A stretch of DNA of 64,000 bases, from the NCBI GenBank assembly GCA_020284085.1, contig JACEVL010000048.1, forward strand, positions 496,001-560,000. The letters run 5' to 3'. This document shows positions 48,801 through 59,067 of the stretch, one piece after another. The notes under the pieces are model-generated. The model was not told where the DNA came from, made no database searches, and was given only the letters and a program-made list of their open reading frames with translations. The stretch is from Aporrectodea caliginosa. Its lineage: Eukaryota > Annelida > Clitellata > Crassiclitellata > Lumbricidae. Within the stretch, counting starts at the first letter, position 1; each line of letters begins with the position of its first letter. The position numbers were made by a program, and so were the translations under genes.

Positions 48801-51322
48801 CTCGTCGTTACATTCGCTTGCACATCTCCTTGTATCATTTTCACTTGTGGCACGGCTTTAAGTTCTGCAATGATTTCTGGATGCAACAAGAATCTTTCTG
48901 TGCTTCCCATTTTTGCAATACTAGCACACATCAACGTTACATAAGGTGTAAGTGAACATTTGACTTTATGCGGAATTACCTCTTCTACCTCTTCCACATC
49001 GTTACAACACAGCCTTACATCAACTTTCACCAACTTTGCAGGAATGGCATCTCCTGCCACGCATTGTAAGTTCACTTTTCCAATCTGCTCCACCTTCATG
49101 CCTTCCAGTAATTCTTCACTAATCACCGGAACCTCTGCTCCAGAATCAATAAGTGCTTTTACTTTCACTGGTTCTTTTCCTGCTGTTCCACGAATTTCTA
49201 CCTCGACGTACTGTAATAACACTTTCTTCAATGCTGTACTTTCATCTCTTCCAACCATTTCTTTCTGCATTCCATTGTGCAATAGAATTTCTTTCTGAAT
49301 ATCAGGTGAAAGGTGACATTTCATCACTGACTTTACTTCAGTTTCATTGTTCTGATGTTCTGTGGCTTGACTTTCAGAATTACCAACCACTTGAATTCGA
49401 TTCACCCTCGAATTTTCTTGTTTTGCACCATAATTTGAGGTTGTAACAGGAACTGGACAGAATTTCATTAAATGCCTGTCTGATCCGCAGTTGTGACAAC
49501 GTTTCACCACTGCACCTCGTTGTTCGATGCTTTCTTTTCTCTTATATGGAGTAAACGATGCATTGCCTTCTCTTGCGACAAACCTTGGTGGTGACTTGTT
49601 ATATACCGGACGTTGTCTGGCCATCATCGATTCTCTATTCTCGTGAACAACCGGAGAATTTGGTTTCACTTCTGCACCTCTGAACTGATTTCCTGTTTCT
49701 TGATTGCTCTTCCAATGAAAACCAAAATTTGGAGTGAACTGTTGATTTCTTTTGCCATTAGGAACAAAACCAAAACTTGTCTTATTCGGAATTGCCAAAC
49801 CAATTCGATTATTAACATGAATGTCCGCTAGGTCTGCCACAACACTAGCTTCGTAACAATCAGTTCCTTCCTTCGACAATACAAACTGTAGTGGACCTGG
49901 TGGTAGTGATTCTTTCAACTTATCCGCCACTAATAAATCAAACAGCTTCTCAAAATTCTTATCCACTTTGCGACTTTTCACATAATAGTTCAACAAGTTC
50001 TTCAGCCTTGCTGTAAACATTGTATACGTTTCTTCAGCTGTCTTCTTCGCATCAATAAACTTCGATCTGTACTCTCTCGGTGTCAACTTGAATTCTTTTA
50101 ACAAGTGCTGTTTCACGACCTGATAATCGTCTAAATCATCGAATGACAATCTGTTTAGAACAGTTCTAGCTTTCGGAGTCATCAATGGCAATAGTAACTT
50201 CACCCAGAATTGTTCTTGCACGTTGAAACTACGAAACGCATTCTCAACCGTTTCGAAATATAATGGCACCTCCATCATATCGTTTGGCATTTTAGGTAAC
50301 ACGTGTTTCATGGCATCACCAATTTTCTTTATTTTCGAAACCATCGTTTCACTTTCTTCCTGTTTCCTTTTCTGTTCTTCTCGTTCTTCTTGCCTTCTTT
50401 GTTCTTGTGCTTCTCTATTTTGTTTCTCCTCTTTGAGTTGTGCTTCTTTTAATGCTATTTTTTGTTGTTCCAACTTTAAACGTTCTTGTCTTTCCGCTTC
50501 CGCCTTCTCCATGCTTTCTTTCTGTAATTTCAGTTCTTCTTGTCTAACCTCTTCTGCTCGCTCCAACTCTGAAATTCGTACTTTTTCCTTTTCTTCTTCA
50601 CGTAGTCTCTTCTCTTCAATCTGTTGCTGACGTATCTCTTCGTCACTTTTCCGCGCCTTTTCAAATTCAATCATCTGCTCTAATCTTCTCCTTTCAGCAT
50701 CTTCTCTATCTTTTCTCAATTGCTCTAATTGAATTTCAAATTGCTGTCTTTGCAATTCTTCTTTCTCTCTCTGAAGACGTAATTCTTCCTGTCTTACATT
50801 TTCTGCTTTCTCTTCCTTTTCTCTCTGAAGACGTTCTGCCTTCTCTTCCTTTTCTCTCTGAAGACGTTCTGCCTTCTCTTCCTTTTCTCTCTGAAGACGT
50901 AATTCTTCCTGTCGCATTTCTTTCTCCTCTTGTCTCACACGCTCTGCTTCTTCTCTTCGTTTCTCCTCTCTTTCTTTATCTTCTTGTCTTCGTTTCTCCT
51001 CTCTTTCTTTATCTTCTTGTCTTCGTTTCTCCTCTCTTTCTTTCTCTTCTTGTCTTGTCATCATCATCCATTGCATCATCGTCTCCATAGACATAGGCCC
51101 AGGCGGTTTCTCAGTAACCTTTTCCACAGCACCGCCGACAGCACCTTCTTCTTCCTCTGCTTCTTCTTTAAGCCAGACTTCAGCTAACGCTTCTAGCATG
51201 TCTTCACGTGACATATCTTTCAGTTTCTCTTCTTCAAAACCAGCCTTTAACAAGCGCTGCTTTAATCTTTCAGAAGACATCTTCTTCAGTTCTGCTTGTT
51301 TCTTGACACTTAATTTCTCCAT
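45806..51322 (-). CDS. Gag-Pol polyprotein, integrase before reverse transcriptase
   Basis: 1838 residues with no stop or frameshift. Approximate residues: 88-330 a very charged coiled coil with internal repeats (LQREKEEKAER and EEKRRQEDKER units); 350-560 a Gag capsid-like region; 608-621 a zinc knuckle CHNCGSDRHLMKFC; 721-732 aspartic protease ALIDSGAEVPVI; 990-1028 integrase zinc finger (H-x-H, C-x2-C); 1057-1155 integrase core with D, D and E (35 residues between the second D and E, SDQGTNF and GLVERWNQ); about 1294 a GPY/F module; 1450-1600 reverse transcriptase with YVDD near 1572; 1720-1838 RNase H with CDSSDF, EKEAYAIVWAL, FTDHNPL and ADCLSRL. All catalytic residues appear present, so it may be active. 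Gag and Pol share one frame, with no visible frameshift site. No chromodomain or envelope gene is seen. Confidence 0.93.
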   Translation of the reverse strand: MEKLSVKKQAELKKMSSERLKQRLLKAGFEEEKLKDMSREDMLEALAEVWLKEEAEEEEGAVGGAVEKVTEKPPGPMSMETMMQWMMMTRQEEKEREEKRRQEDKEREEKRRQEDKEREEKRREEAERVRQEEKEMRQEELRLQREKEEKAERLQREKEEKAERLQREKEEKAENVRQEELRLQREKEELQRQQFEIQLEQLRKDREDAERRRLEQMIEFEKARKSDEEIRQQQIEEKRLREEEKEKVRISELERAEEVRQEELKLQKESMEKAEAERQERLKLEQQKIALKEAQLKEEKQNREAQEQRRQEEREEQKRKQEESETMVSKIKKIGDAMKHVLPKMPNDMMEVPLYFETVENAFRSFNVQEQFWVKLLLPLMTPKARTVLNRLSFDDLDDYQVVKQHLLKEFKLTPREYRSKFIDAKKTAEETYTMFTARLKNLLNYYVKSRKVDKNFEKLFDLLVADKLKESLPPGPLQFVLSKEGTDCYEASVVADLADIHVNNRIGLAIPNKTSFGFVPNGKRNQQFTPNFGFHWKSNQETGNQFRGAEVKPNSPVVHENRESMMARQRPVYNKSPPRFVAREGNASFTPYKRKESIEQRGAVVKRCHNCGSDRHLMKFCPVPVTTSNYGAKQENSRVNRIQVVGNSESQATEHQNNETEVKSVMKCHLSPDIQKEILLHNGMQKEMVGRDESTALKKVLLQYVEVEIRGTAGKEPVKVKALIDSGAEVPVISEELLEGMKVEQIGKVNLQCVAGDAIPAKLVKVDVRLCCNDVEEVEEVIPHKVKCSLTPYVTLMCASIAKMGSTERFLLHPEIIAELKAVPQVKMIQGDVQANVTTRLQSQRKKVIEVEEESETEISSEEENESDDQQSLMQDGITAEMSEQEMAACKNGNLNETKEDNDCDVAIGDLFEENEKDEEQQMQIADAKKFEEQQRQDESLKAWWTLAPDKESEFCVVNGLLYKRYRILEQTIYQLVLPKERRMKVMELAHESVFGGHLGEEKTRERIKLSFTWPKMRRDIVKFCKSCEKCQLKARSLVMDRVPITPIPREDVAFRRITMDCVGPIEPASAAGHKYCLCIVDSCTRWPTVFLLKSLTAKAVCDALMELFMNVGVPSVITSDQGTNFTASLTREFLNLMGCSPRFDTPGHPEAAGLVERWNQTFKKMIHHVIVDNPRQWHKVIPFTVWALREVPNATTGIAPYMLVYGKIPRGPLAILKESWTREINLPPHIGIQPEKYLKDMKANMEKALLFAESYSREKQLQYTNQYNKRAKHKEFEPGEKVIVLYPTSTNKLISRWHGPCTVIQRRSKYSYLIDMGDDCRKIIHANKIRKYITRAMSCGLIVEEDEDFGSVVELLTKNDLQDEKNSLNLDPDQINHLTLTQQKQLLEVLNKYSDRFSEKPGLCTLVEHEIELKPEFREKEFMAYRIPLIYRAEVERQIKEMLQANIIKPSSSRMASPLVIVKKKDGSLRLACDYRYINSFTVDCKYPMPIVKDVLHKVGKSNVISIFDCRSAYWTCPVKQTDQWKTAFVTHNGLYEFTRVPFGMINSGRTFVKAINMVLQPINEFAEPYVDDIAVHSDDWKIHLQHLDAYLMQMRLHNITLNLKKCIFGKSEVKFIGHVVGSGTIQMNPDRIESLINLKTPETKKQVKQLLGFFGYYRQFIKDFAQIAKPLSDLTSKHVPDKIDWTDRHQQAFNLLKDAVRSKVVLYVFDVGKPFNLYCDSSDFAVGAVLTQMDDKGIERPVSFISQKLTDTQKRWATVEKEAYAIVWALNKLKEIIIGSKVHIFTDHNPLTYLTESMSKSAKLVRWALALQTFDVEVNYKKGRLNVVADCLSRL

Positions 51323-51490
51323 CTTACTTCTTTACTTGTGTGATTTCCTTTCTGGAAAACACGAGTTTTCTTTTGTGTTTGAAGTATTGGGGATTGTTCT
51401 TTGTTTGATAACAACAAACGTTTATACCTTTGTCGTTGAGGCTTTCGTTGTCGTAGATTTACCAATGATTCAAATGCGTATTCACCAGTC

Positions 51491-51566
51491 GACGTTGTTT
51501 CGAATCCCAGACGTTGTTTCGAATCCCAGACGTTGTTTCGAATCCCAGACGTTGTTTCGAATCCTA
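51491..51566. repeat. four 19-bp repeats beside the primer-binding site
   Basis: The unit GACGTTGTTTCGAATCCCA occurs four times head to tail at 51491, 51510, 51529 and 51548. The last copy (ending CCTA) runs into the primer-binding site. Each copy contains TTCGAATCC, the T-arm-like core of the primer-binding match. Confidence 0.9.
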
Positions 51567-51581
51567 CCGCTGCTGCCACCA
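51555..51581 (-). promoter_or_regulatory. tRNA primer-binding site (tRNA-Leu-like)
   Basis: On the minus strand, four bases after the 5' LTR, TGGTGGCAGC starts a match to a tRNA 3' end that continues through an acceptor-stem and T-arm complement (GGTAGGATTCGAA). It best resembles tRNA-Leu with an extra three bases (AGC duplicated). The tRNA identity is from memory and approximate. Confidence 0.6.
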
Positions 51582-51585
51582 AATA

Positions 51586-52005
51586 TGTCACCAACTCTTT
51601 TCTTTCTTAGTTGTGACCTACCTCAAGAACTTTCCTTATCTCTACATATAAATTGCTCAACGACTTCTAACTGTTTAAGAATTAAATTGACACAGTTCTT
51701 TGAATGTTTCTTTCTTTCTTCAAACACAGTTTAATAACAACAAACTCAACTCTTGCCTTAAAACAACTGTACTACACTGTATAGTTCAAATTCACTGTCA
51801 TCAGCAGTTTCTAAGTTTGGCGCGCTAACTGCACGTGTAGAGAATCTATCGTCAGCCAATATTTAGGCTACTTTAGGCCAAGCGCCCACGAGCCGACAGC
51901 GCAACTAAGGCCTAAGACTAAAACGCTTAACAATCGATACACATTATATATATATCAACCTAAAGAACACCTGTGCTCATTATATATGCAAAACATTTGT
52001 TCACA
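51586..52005 (-). repeat. 5' LTR of the Gmr1-type element
   Basis: 420 bases, upstream LTR relative to the minus-strand frame. It keeps the 21 bases missing from the other LTR (about 51786-51806). ATATATATAT near 51950 could serve as a TATA-like site; this is unproven. Confidence 0.9.
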
Positions 52006-52535
52006 ACGCACTTCGTAGGCATTTGGAAAAATGAACAGGAGAAGCAGAGAATTAAAAAGACGAAGAAAACCAAGAGAAAAATATACGAGACGATGATACA
52101 ATCGATTTTCCTATACGAGTTGGAATGTTGAACAATGTGAAAGCAAGATGATAAAAGTAATTGTTACAGCAGAAATGAGCTGACTGCGGAAATCACAGTC
52201 TTTCAAGAATACACAAAGTAAGAAATGATGTCATTATGGATCCAAACAACTCTGCTAGACAAAGCCATTCAACGAAGACTCCGATGGTTTGGACAAGTAG
52301 AAAGAATGCCAGTTGACCGAATCCCACACAATGTACTACATGCAAGATTCGAAGGAAAGAGAAACAATGGCAGACTAAGACTGCGCTGTACAGACAATGA
52401 AAATGAGGACAAAACATCACTTGGACTAACACTACGGGGAGCACTGGACTTGACAAATGACCGAGGACAATGGAGATCATTTATTCGTACCCATCACCGC
52501 CAAATTGCTAGCATCAGGAACTGATGATGATGATG
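52006..52535 (+). pseudogene. LINE reverse-transcriptase C-terminal remnant with TGA tail
   Basis: Frame 52225-52524 reads IQRRLRWFGQVERMPVDRIP and ends DRGQWRSFIRTHHRQIAS, typical of the C-terminus of non-LTR retrotransposon polyproteins (RTE-like; exact clade unsure). Further upstream residues (KIYETMIQSIFLYELECW) continue in another frame, so it is broken. It ends in a short TGATGATGATGAT tail. The Gmr1-type element lies immediately upstream. Confidence 0.7.
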
Positions 52536-52897
52536 ATGATAGCGTGCTAACGCAAGGCGTTGTGTGTAATCTTATCTCTAAACATCAGCGCCGTTATGCT
52601 AATGCAGAAGACATCGACCGGTGTGGCCTTTTAAGCAAGACCTCGTTCCAAAAACCGCACACTCCTTAGAACAGACCCAATTGCCATCCGTGTGCAAAAA
52701 GACCGGAGAGAACAGGCAACAGAGGATAAGCATTCCCAAAAAAACACTTTGGCTTTTTGCCAGACCTGAATGCCACCAGAGAACCTGTTGAGCGGGCGGA
52801 AACAGGCAGCAAATTCCAGACCCTCAGAAAGCAATGGGATCGAGTACTCTTCTGGCTCAAGAAGTCAAGGTACAAGAGTCCCATGAGCGAGTATAAT

Positions 52898-53143
<246 letters not shown>

Positions 53144-53159
53144 CCAGTGCAGGTCTATA

Positions 53160-53245
53160 CGGTGGGATAGGTAGCTGATTATTTGAGCCCGCCTTGAAGT
53201 GTGTAGAGTACGGGTTCGATCCTTCTCTGCGACGGTTACTATGTT
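53160..53245 (+). repeat. tRNA-derived SINE head after TG array
   Basis: GGTAGCTGATTATTTGAGC and ACGGGTTCGATCC form A- and B-box-like motifs about 35 bases apart, directly following the (TG)n run. Confidence 0.5.
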
Positions 53246-53289
53246 GGAACCTTGAGCTGCAAGAGAAGAATAATTCGGAACTGGCAGTC

Positions 53290-53582
53290 AGCAAGACAGT
53301 GGATGTTTAAATCATATTTAAATCACAGCTCAAGACCCATCTTTTAAAAAAATTATATAATGACTGCCATTGATTTTTGAACCCCAGTCCCTCTCATTCT
53401 CAGCGAAACCCTCCTTAGCATCTCCTCTGCCTCTTCTCTCCCTGTTCTTCCGGATTCTGTTCTTCAACTGGCATCTCTGGACAACCCCTCTGACTCGACG
53501 CAGCGCTCGTGAATAAACTGGTGCCCAGCGCTTGGCTTTTAGGTAGCGCTTAAGTAACTAGGCGTTTACGATTACGATTACC
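53290..53582 (+). pseudogene. LINE 3' end and tail
   Basis: ATCATATTTAAATCACAGCT and the following bases encode a degenerate FKSQLKTHLF-type end. The common tail follows: GCAGCGCTCGTGAATAAACT, TTTACGATTACGATTACC. Confidence 0.6.
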
Positions 53583-53639
53583 CTGTCTGCAAGTTATGAA
53601 TGTAGTTACTTTACACTTTACTATTACGATGACTGGTCC

Positions 53640-53905
53640 AGTTAACTACATATATGCGTCTCATGCGCCTCTGAGAAAGAGAGCATGCGGATCGCGGTTC
53701 GCTTCCCGATGCTGGCTTATTTCAGAGAGTTAAATCTCGGACTAGAACGGACCGTGCACGGGGATATTAAATGGCGTGGCGTCCATTCAAACAGGCAAGC
53801 AGTGGTGAAGTATCTCACCCGATCAATTCATTGAATAACGAGCATGGTCGAGGCCATACATTATACGGTCGCTATAGAAAAACCCGTACATTTGCATTTA
53901 GAAAA
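53640..53905 (+). repeat. dispersed repeat family, copy 3 of 3
   Basis: Fullest copy: ATGCGCCTCTGAGA, a B-box-like GCGGTTCGCTTCCC, GGCGTGGCGTCCATTCAAAC and GCTATAGAAAAACCCGTACA. The B-box suggests a SINE origin. Confidence 0.6.
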
Positions 53906-54119
53906 GCAGGCGCTGACAAGCTGAATGTTGTCGGCTTAATTTATAGACGGTAGTTGCGCGATCAGTCAGCGAGCAGTGCACCAAGTGTGATGGTACCAAG
54001 GGGTTGAGCGGGAAAGGACTGAGTACAGGGTCCCCCCCCCCGCGACGTTACACAGCGCTCCGTACTCGATAGCAGCTCGCAACTGGGTCGAGTTGTTAAC
54101 GCGCTGGTGCAACAGGTGT

Positions 54120-54311
54120 CTAAATCACCGAGAAGAATAACTGGAACCGGTGTCAGCGGGAAAGGTGGTGTTTGAATCACATTTAAATCACAGCTCAAGA
54201 ACTATCTTTTTAAACAATCATATATCTGACTGTCATTGACTTTTTGAACTCATGTACATTGTACAAGCGCCCTTTCCGTCTTCGGCTGTGCTACGGCGCT
54301 ATACAAATCGT

Positions 54312-54320
<9 letters not shown>
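54120..54320 (+). pseudogene. LINE 3' end leading into TTA/TCA array
   Basis: TTTAAATCACAGCTCAAGAA, ACTGTCATTGACTTTTTGAAC and GCTACGGCGCTATACAAATC precede (TTA)n. It has the same order as the inverted copy at 55185. Confidence 0.65.
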
Positions 54321-54545
<225 letters not shown>

Positions 54546-54599
54546 ATTATCATTATTACTATTACTAGTAATAATCTCTTACGGACTGATCTTTTGGAT

Positions 54600-54715
54600 G
54601 TTGACCTGATTAGCCTACGGCTTGGTTTTGGTTTGCCATCGGTTGCTGCCTTGTGCATTAGACACCGGCGCAATAGAAGTTGCTAATTACAATTACTATT
54701 GCCCTGAGGACTGAG
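54600..54715 (+). repeat. second tail family (GGTTTTGGTTTGCC)
   Basis: GGCTTGGTTTTGGTTTGCCA, TGCATTAGACACCGGCGCAA and AATTACAATTAC recur at 25812 and 43272 (plus) and at 5038 (minus). Probably another LINE or SINE 3' end. Confidence 0.6.
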
Positions 54716-54717
54716 GT

Positions 54718-55182
<465 letters not shown>

Positions 55183-55440
55183 TTGTATAGCACCGTAGCT
55201 CAACCAAGGCTGAAGAAAAGGGCACTGTACATGCGTTCAAAAAGTTAATGGCAGTCATAAGATTGTCAAAAAAGAAAATTTAATGTCTTGAACTGTGAAT
55301 TAAATGTCTCCAGAGATGATGCATTCTTTACATGGTCGGGAAGACTGTTCCAAGCAGTGGGTCGGCCCTGTAGTACAGATAAGAAACTGTTAAACTATGA
55401 ATAGGAGAACTGGATCTTGCTCGCTCTTCCACCGAATTCA
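55183..55440 (-). pseudogene. LINE 3' end, inverted
   Basis: The minus strand reads WNSLPDHVKNASSLETF-like codons, then ACTGCCATTAACTTTTTGAAC and GCTACGGTGCTATACAAATC into (TTA)n. It mirrors the copy at 54120. Confidence 0.65.
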
Positions 55441-56028
55441 CGTTGATACTTTGTCTCCTTGCAGGCTTATACAGACAGCAGAAAGCTCAACTTGAATGAA
55501 ATGCAATGTTTTCACACTCACAGTGACAAAACCTAACGCCGGAAACACTAAAATATATTGTCGTTCGTTTCCTAATCGAATGGCTGAGCGCTAACAACAT
55601 CAAACAAATGCATATGAAGTGAAGACTTAATTTCTTTAATGCATTGTTATTGAGAGAAACGAGATCTCATGGGCGGTAATTTTCCCAGTTAGGTGCAGAC
55701 CCACATCTGCGCCAGTTACGATACCATCTGACTCCATCGCGTCTGTTAGGCTTGGCCAGAATTTAACGCCTGCGCGTTTGAATGCTTTATCAACGAACGA
55801 TATAAGCTCGTAGATAGGCCACGAATAGATATAGTTAATGACCAAACGTGTAGAATTTGGGGAGTAGCAGATGCCCTACGGTTTATTTATTGCCCAGATA
55901 CCGGGAATAGTATATCCGGTTCATTCGTAACACAAGAACCGAAGTCACGAAGGCCCGATATACCCCCTTATGCAATATATCAATTATATTTCATAATGGC
56001 TTAAGTTAGGCATAACGCACACGCACGT

Positions 56029-56029
<1 letters not shown>

Positions 56030-56092
<63 letters not shown>
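56030..56092. repeat. CA dinucleotide array
   Basis: About 28 CA units. Confidence 0.95.
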
Positions 56093-56094
<2 letters not shown>

Positions 56095-56574
56095 ACACAC
56101 AAGCACAAACATGCACATGTATGGCTAACCTATATATGATTTCGTCTATTTCTTTCGTCTAAATAAGTCTAGATATGCACTTGCCCATTTCTTGCCGTCT
56201 TGCCACAGGCCTTGGATTCTATGTATTTATAGCAACGACGTTTCATTTCTATATTGAAAAGAGCTAAAGACGTCATCTGCTGTTGGGAGGCGATTGCCGC
56301 GGGCCCCGGATACCAGAGGCATTTCAACTCATTATAGCCAATCATGCGAAAGTATAAGCAAAAATAAAAATACGGACACTTACTACGACACGAACGGACC
56401 GTGCAACGTGGTCGGTAGTACTTAATTCAGCTGGAGCGCACAAACGACATCGGTAACCCATCGACAGGACGATATACATGTATCTTCCAATGCGCTCAAC
56501 CGGCTTGACAATGTTGTAAGTTCGGCCACTGACCGTAGCCTACTCTGATAGCGCCAGTCCCAATTTCATTCATT

Positions 56575-56840
56575 CATTTCGAACATTTATATAACGCCCC
56601 TTCCAGAAAACTACTCAGAGGCGCTCCCGACTCCAGCACGGCCAAAAAGAACAGTTTAAGTGCATCTTCCCACCGACAACGTACGGTCCGAGTCAGTGTA
56701 GCCTACTTATATAGCTCAGCTGGCTAGGATCGCAGATGGAACCGAAATCTCGAAATAGATTTCTGTCCTGGTGGGGACCTGAACCGTCGATGCTTCAGTC
56801 GACAGTCCAGCGCGCTAACCACTAGGCCTCTGTTGGCGGT
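56575..56840 (-). repeat. tRNA-derived SINE
   Basis: The minus strand starts GAGGCCTAGTGGTTAGCGCG (A box) and has GGTTCAGGTCCCC (B box). Its body ends GGAGCGCCTCTGAGTAG, then GCGTTATATAAATGTTCG and AATGAATGAATG. Confidence 0.75.
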
Positions 56841-57057
56841 AGAAAAGAGCAATTAGGGCATATTGCGGTAAAAAGTTTAAGAATGAGGATTGATTTCACA
56901 CACAAAATAATTGTTAGGATACATAAGTTACAAACCATGCAGTAAATGTCAACTGCAGTGTTTGTTAAATGTTTCGCCGGGGTATATGACAAGTCAAGTA
57001 GCCTACCGTTGTTGGCCTAGTAGATTTGGAAAGTGGTTTTGCTGTCTCACGCTTTTC

Positions 57058-57262
57058 ATTAGCTACGGCGCGCCTCTGAGTAGGTTTCTTGAGGGGACGC
57101 TATATAAAATCTTGCAATGAATGAATGAATGAATGAATGAATGAATGAATGAATGAATGAATGAATGAATGAATGAATGAATGAATGAATGAATGAATGA
57201 ATGAATGAATGAATGAATGAATGAATGAATGAATGAATGAATGAACGAATGAATGAATGAAT
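57058..57262 (+). repeat. SINE tail with long TGAA array
   Basis: GCGCCTCTGAGTAGGTTTCT and GACGCTATATAAAATCTTGC are the forward version of the SINE end at 56575, followed by about 37 copies of TGAA (57115-57262). The array appears to have grown from the SINE's own tail. Confidence 0.8.
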
Positions 57263-58379
57263 GTCCATTCTAGTGTCGTTTAAACTCATTCGGAAACTGT
57301 GAAGATTTTACATTGATCTTTACAAGTCAAACTTCAATAGGTTTTTCTAAAGATAAGCTCTAAATCGTTAGCGGTCTGGGATCCACTGCGGACAATGTTT
57401 TCAGTTTCAAGTGAAAGACACCGAGCAGAGATAGCAAGACGTGCAGTTTGACTGAGTTCGCTGGATACGATGGATAGATAACTAGGTCAAAAGTCAACGA
57501 CGCGCATAAAACTTGATCAAGAAGTTGATGCCGGCCGGGTTGATTCTTTTTAAACCCCACTCTCAAATTCAACTCTATACGTTCGGCGTATACAACTTAT
57601 ACAAGCCTGAAACTAGGGTCTAACAATTATTGGTTTCGGAAGCCGCACGTGTGCCTTGCACGGCTGTCTTGCGGGACCTCAAAACACTTATTCCGTCTTA
57701 CACGGAGTGTGTGTCTGGTGAACTCAAAGAGGTCCTAACCCACCGTTTGGTTCGGCTGCTTTATCTGAAGCTGGACGGGTGGGGGCTACATACTTAATTA
57801 GTGCCTGTTCAATGGAGCAGTGGGGCTGGGCCGAAATAAGGCGTCGTACACAACTGGCCCACTGCAGCACGTACTGGGCTATACGACCAGCTTATTAGGC
57901 AAATTGAAGGAAACGGAAAAATACGGCGGGGGAATACGTTCGGTCCTTAGATAACGATTTTCCCACTGATAGAGAGTTATAAGTAAGTAAGTAAGTTAGT
58001 CAGTTAGAAATTGAGTAAGTAAGTAAGTAAGGCAGCTAGAAAGTATGAAATAGAAGTGCTTATAGGCTTCTACAGTAGGATTCAGAAAAAATATACATGT
58101 ATAGAAGTTGTAACGTCAAGATCAGCTATGTCCACCAAGCTACAGCATTGAGAAGAGATCACTCTGTTGTCCATTATGTAGGCTACTCTCTTCGATCAAC
58201 ATCCGCTGGAAAGTGTATATAATGTTGTTCTTGGTACGCGGTTTTTCTTTGACCGGCTTTCATTTACAGTTGCCGGTCCCGTCTGCCAAGATCGATATCA
58301 GCAACCACGTAGGCCTAGGCCTACTCTGACAGCATTTCCATATGGAGCCCATGCATATTATACTCAAATTAGGCCTACC
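57263..58379. other. intergenic, nothing recognised
   Basis: GTAAGTAA repeats near 57982-58030 are the only structure. No coding frame with family features. Confidence 0.4.
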
Positions 58380-58590
58380 ATATGGGACTATAGAGGCTTG
58401 GAACTCTCTTCCCCAGTCTATTCGAATTGAGTTACTATAGCCATCTCACCTTCCCAGTTCCGTAGACGCCTTAAGACTTTCCTTTTCCTGACGCAGGCAC
58501 TGAATCAGGTCGAGAGCGCTGCTGATTTTTGAGCGGCGCTATATAAATGTTCCGAATGTTCGATTACAATTACAATTACAATTAGAGGCC
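58380..58590 (+). pseudogene. LINE C-terminal remnant and tail
   Basis: GCTTGGAACTCTCTTCCCCA encodes AWNSLPQS; after a stop and shift come FRRRLKTFLF codons. It ends GCGGCGCTATATAAATGTTC and ACAATTACAATTACAATT. Confidence 0.65.
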
Positions 58591-58924
58591 ATATGGGTCC
58601 CATATAACGCCCATGGAAATGCTGGCAGACGGATCGTGGGCTGCTGATATCCCGTCTGTGTCATTTCGGCGGATTAGGCCAACTTCAGCCTACCCATAGG
58701 CCTGCGCAGAATTCGATAGATGGCTTCGCGATCATGCTGTAGATTAGACTCTATTGTGCTGAGCTTTCGAGTCGTAGAGTGTCTGCGTTTCTGCAACGAA
58801 TTTTGTATTTTGTAGGCTACCTTGTGGCGGTATAGGCCTACTGTACATCCTATAATATATCTTGGCCTACGTGACATAAGCGCCAGACAGACAGGCAGGC
58901 CAGGCAGACGGCGACGGTGTGATA

Positions 58925-59015
58925 TTTCGTAATCGTAATCTCCAAATTTCTAAAGCGCCACTCGAAAGCCAAGCGCAGGGTATCAGCTTATTCACGAGCG
59001 CTGAAATTTGGCTGA
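58925..59015 (-). repeat. LINE tail, inverted
   Basis: CGTAATCGTAATCTCCAAAT, AGCCAAGCGCAGGGTATCAG and TTATTCACGAGCGCTG are the reverse complement of the common tail. It lies directly left of the hAT at 59076. Confidence 0.7.
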
Positions 59016-59067
59016 AATTGATATTTGGAGGCTATAACAACAGAAAGAGTTGGAAGTAAGTTGGTAG

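Larger units (their letters stand above)
45291..52005 (-). mobile_element. Gmr1-type Ty3 LTR retrotransposon, complete
   Basis: Two direct LTRs (45291-45690 and 51586-52005) begin TG and end CA and are flanked by ACGCA on both sides (45286-45290 and 52006-52010). Between them is one uninterrupted minus-strand frame, a primer-binding site and a polypurine tract. The LTRs differ only by a 21-base indel and one extra T, with no substitutions seen, so the insertion is recent. The gene order is protease, integrase, then reverse transcriptase/RNase H. That order defines the Gmr1 group among Ty3-like elements; the usual order is RT before integrase. Confidence 0.93.

Noticed and set aside
48382..51734. 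Plus-strand frames of 94-178 codons inside the LTR element
   Set aside because: They are antisense shadows of the minus-strand polyprotein and LTR.
55636..55845. 69-codon minus frame (KFWPSLTDAMESDGIVTGAD) as an exon
   Set aside because: It reads rather like protein, but I found no convincing splice sites or family, so no CDS is called.
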